Positions 5,549 through 6,076 of a DNA stretch of 6,076 nucleotides are shown one piece after another. The stretch spans positions 1 to 6,076 of the forward strand of contig WGFD01000211.1 of NCBI GenBank assembly GCA_015492395.1, read 5' to 3'. Both the position numbers and the translations under genes were made by a program. Source of the stretch: Deltaproteobacteria bacterium. Its GTDB lineage: Bacteria; Desulfobacterota; GWC2-55-46; S146-70. Every line of letters starts with the position of its first letter. Position 1 is the stretch's first letter. The notes under the pieces are model-generated. The model worked only from the letters and a program-made list of their open reading frames with translations, made no database searches and had not been told where the DNA came from.

Positions 5549-6076
5549 GCCTCTCTTCTCTCGACTACCTCCTCGTCACCACCCCCGGACACACCCGCAT
5601 CACCAAAGGTGGCCATCCCGTTGTAGATCTTCACACCCGCCTCTATCAGGGATATCGCCAATGCCGCGCCGGTCCCTTCCCCCAGCCTCATATTGAGATT
5701 GAGTATGGGCTTTAGATCCATCTTCTCGAGCATTATCCAATGTCCACGTTCAACCGAGGTATGCGCGGCAAATATGTAATCGCGCACCCCGGGATTAAGC
5801 GCATAGGCTATCAATGCGCCGGCGGTGGAAATGAAGCCGTCCACCACAACCGGGATGCGGCCGGCGGCAGCACCGAGAATGAGACCGGCAACTCCCCCTA
5901 TCTCCGTGCCCCCCACGCCGGCCAAGACACCGAGAGGGTCGCGGGGGTCGGGGTCGTTGATCTCTATGGCTTCCTCGATCACCTTGATCTTGTGCTCGAA
6001 TGTAGCATCATCTATCCCTGTCCCCCTACCGGTCACATCGCAAACAGGCCTCCCGGAGAATACAGCAGCTATGGCG
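5545..6076 (-). CDS. cobT: Nicotinate-nucleotide--dimethylbenzimidazole phosphoribosyltransferase (5' end cut by window edge)
   Basis: CobT is a cytoplasmic enzyme that transfers phosphoribose from nicotinate mononucleotide to a lower-ligand base such as 5,6-dimethylbenzimidazole, giving alpha-ribazole phosphate. The 176 complete codons visible are the C-terminal half of a protein that is usually about 350 residues. The reading frame is open to the window edge, so the GTG at 6036 is an internal valine, not the start. Visible motifs are [10 protein letters not shown] (14-23), [20 protein letters not shown] (47-66), [17 protein letters not shown] (74-90), [10 protein letters not shown] (103-112) and [14 protein letters not shown] (127-140), the last carrying the family's catalytic glutamate (E133 here). 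The C-terminus ([23 protein letters not shown] region) is a little longer and more acidic than is common. It overlaps cobS by four bases. Confidence 0.96.
   Translation of the reverse strand, partial: AIAAVFSGRPVCDVTGRGTGIDDATFEHKIKVIEEAIEINDPDPRDPLGVLAGVGGTEIGGVAGLILGAAAGRIPVVVDGFISTAGALIAYALNPGVRDYIFAAHTSVERGHWIMLEKMDLKPILNLNMRLGEGTGAALAISLIEAGVKIYNGMATFGDAGVSGGGDEEVVERREA

Noticed and set aside
5545..6036. cobT starting at the GTG at 6036
   Set aside because: The frame stays open to the window edge and the upstream residues continue the CobT match into VTGRGTG, so the gene is cut by the window and this GTG is internal.

Overview
The window is about 6.1 kb of compact bacterial chromosome, and every gene I can support lies on the minus strand. 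Read in the direction of transcription (from base 6076 down to 1), the order is: cobT (5' end outside the window), cobS, cobC, a 167-base gap with two hairpins and a possible 29-codon ORF, hemW, cbiB, a 69-residue two-helix membrane protein, a strong sigma-70-type promoter, galU, and an Hsp20 small heat-shock protein (3' end outside the window).

The first block is the late part of adenosylcobalamin (B12) synthesis. CbiB attaches the aminopropanol (phosphate) arm to adenosylcobyric acid. CobT activates the lower-ligand base as alpha-ribazole phosphate. CobS joins the two halves at the membrane, and CobC removes the phosphate. cobT, cobS and cobC overlap by four bases each (ATGA stop/start), so they are very probably one translationally coupled message. 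CobU (adenosylcobinamide kinase/guanylyltransferase), needed between CbiB and CobS, is not in the window and may lie upstream of cobT. hemW, a radical-SAM haem chaperone, is inserted between cobC and cbiB, so haem and corrinoid metabolism sit side by side.

The second block starts at a near-consensus promoter (TTGACA, 17 bp, TATAGT) about 80 to 20 bases ahead of the inferred 5' leader and galU start. It drives galU (UDP-glucose pyrophosphorylase) and, six bases after its stop codon, an hsp20 gene. A 10-bp direct repeat flanks the galU leader and may be an operator.

The organism cannot be fixed from this window. Balanced to moderately high G+C, frequent AGG and ATA codons, good Shine-Dalgarno sites, the anaerobic-type cbiB/cobT/cobS/cobC set, and a GGGGACAGG...GTGCC-like palindrome all fit an environmental, probably anaerobic Gram-negative such as a Desulfobacterota or Nitrospirota lineage. 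That is inference. Nothing here looks like a phage, an insertion sequence, a CRISPR array or an RNA gene, and most of the region is ordinary metabolism. The points worth a second look are the regulatory repeat at galU, the galU-hsp20 pairing, the intergenic hairpins with the small ORF, and the unidentified membrane protein.
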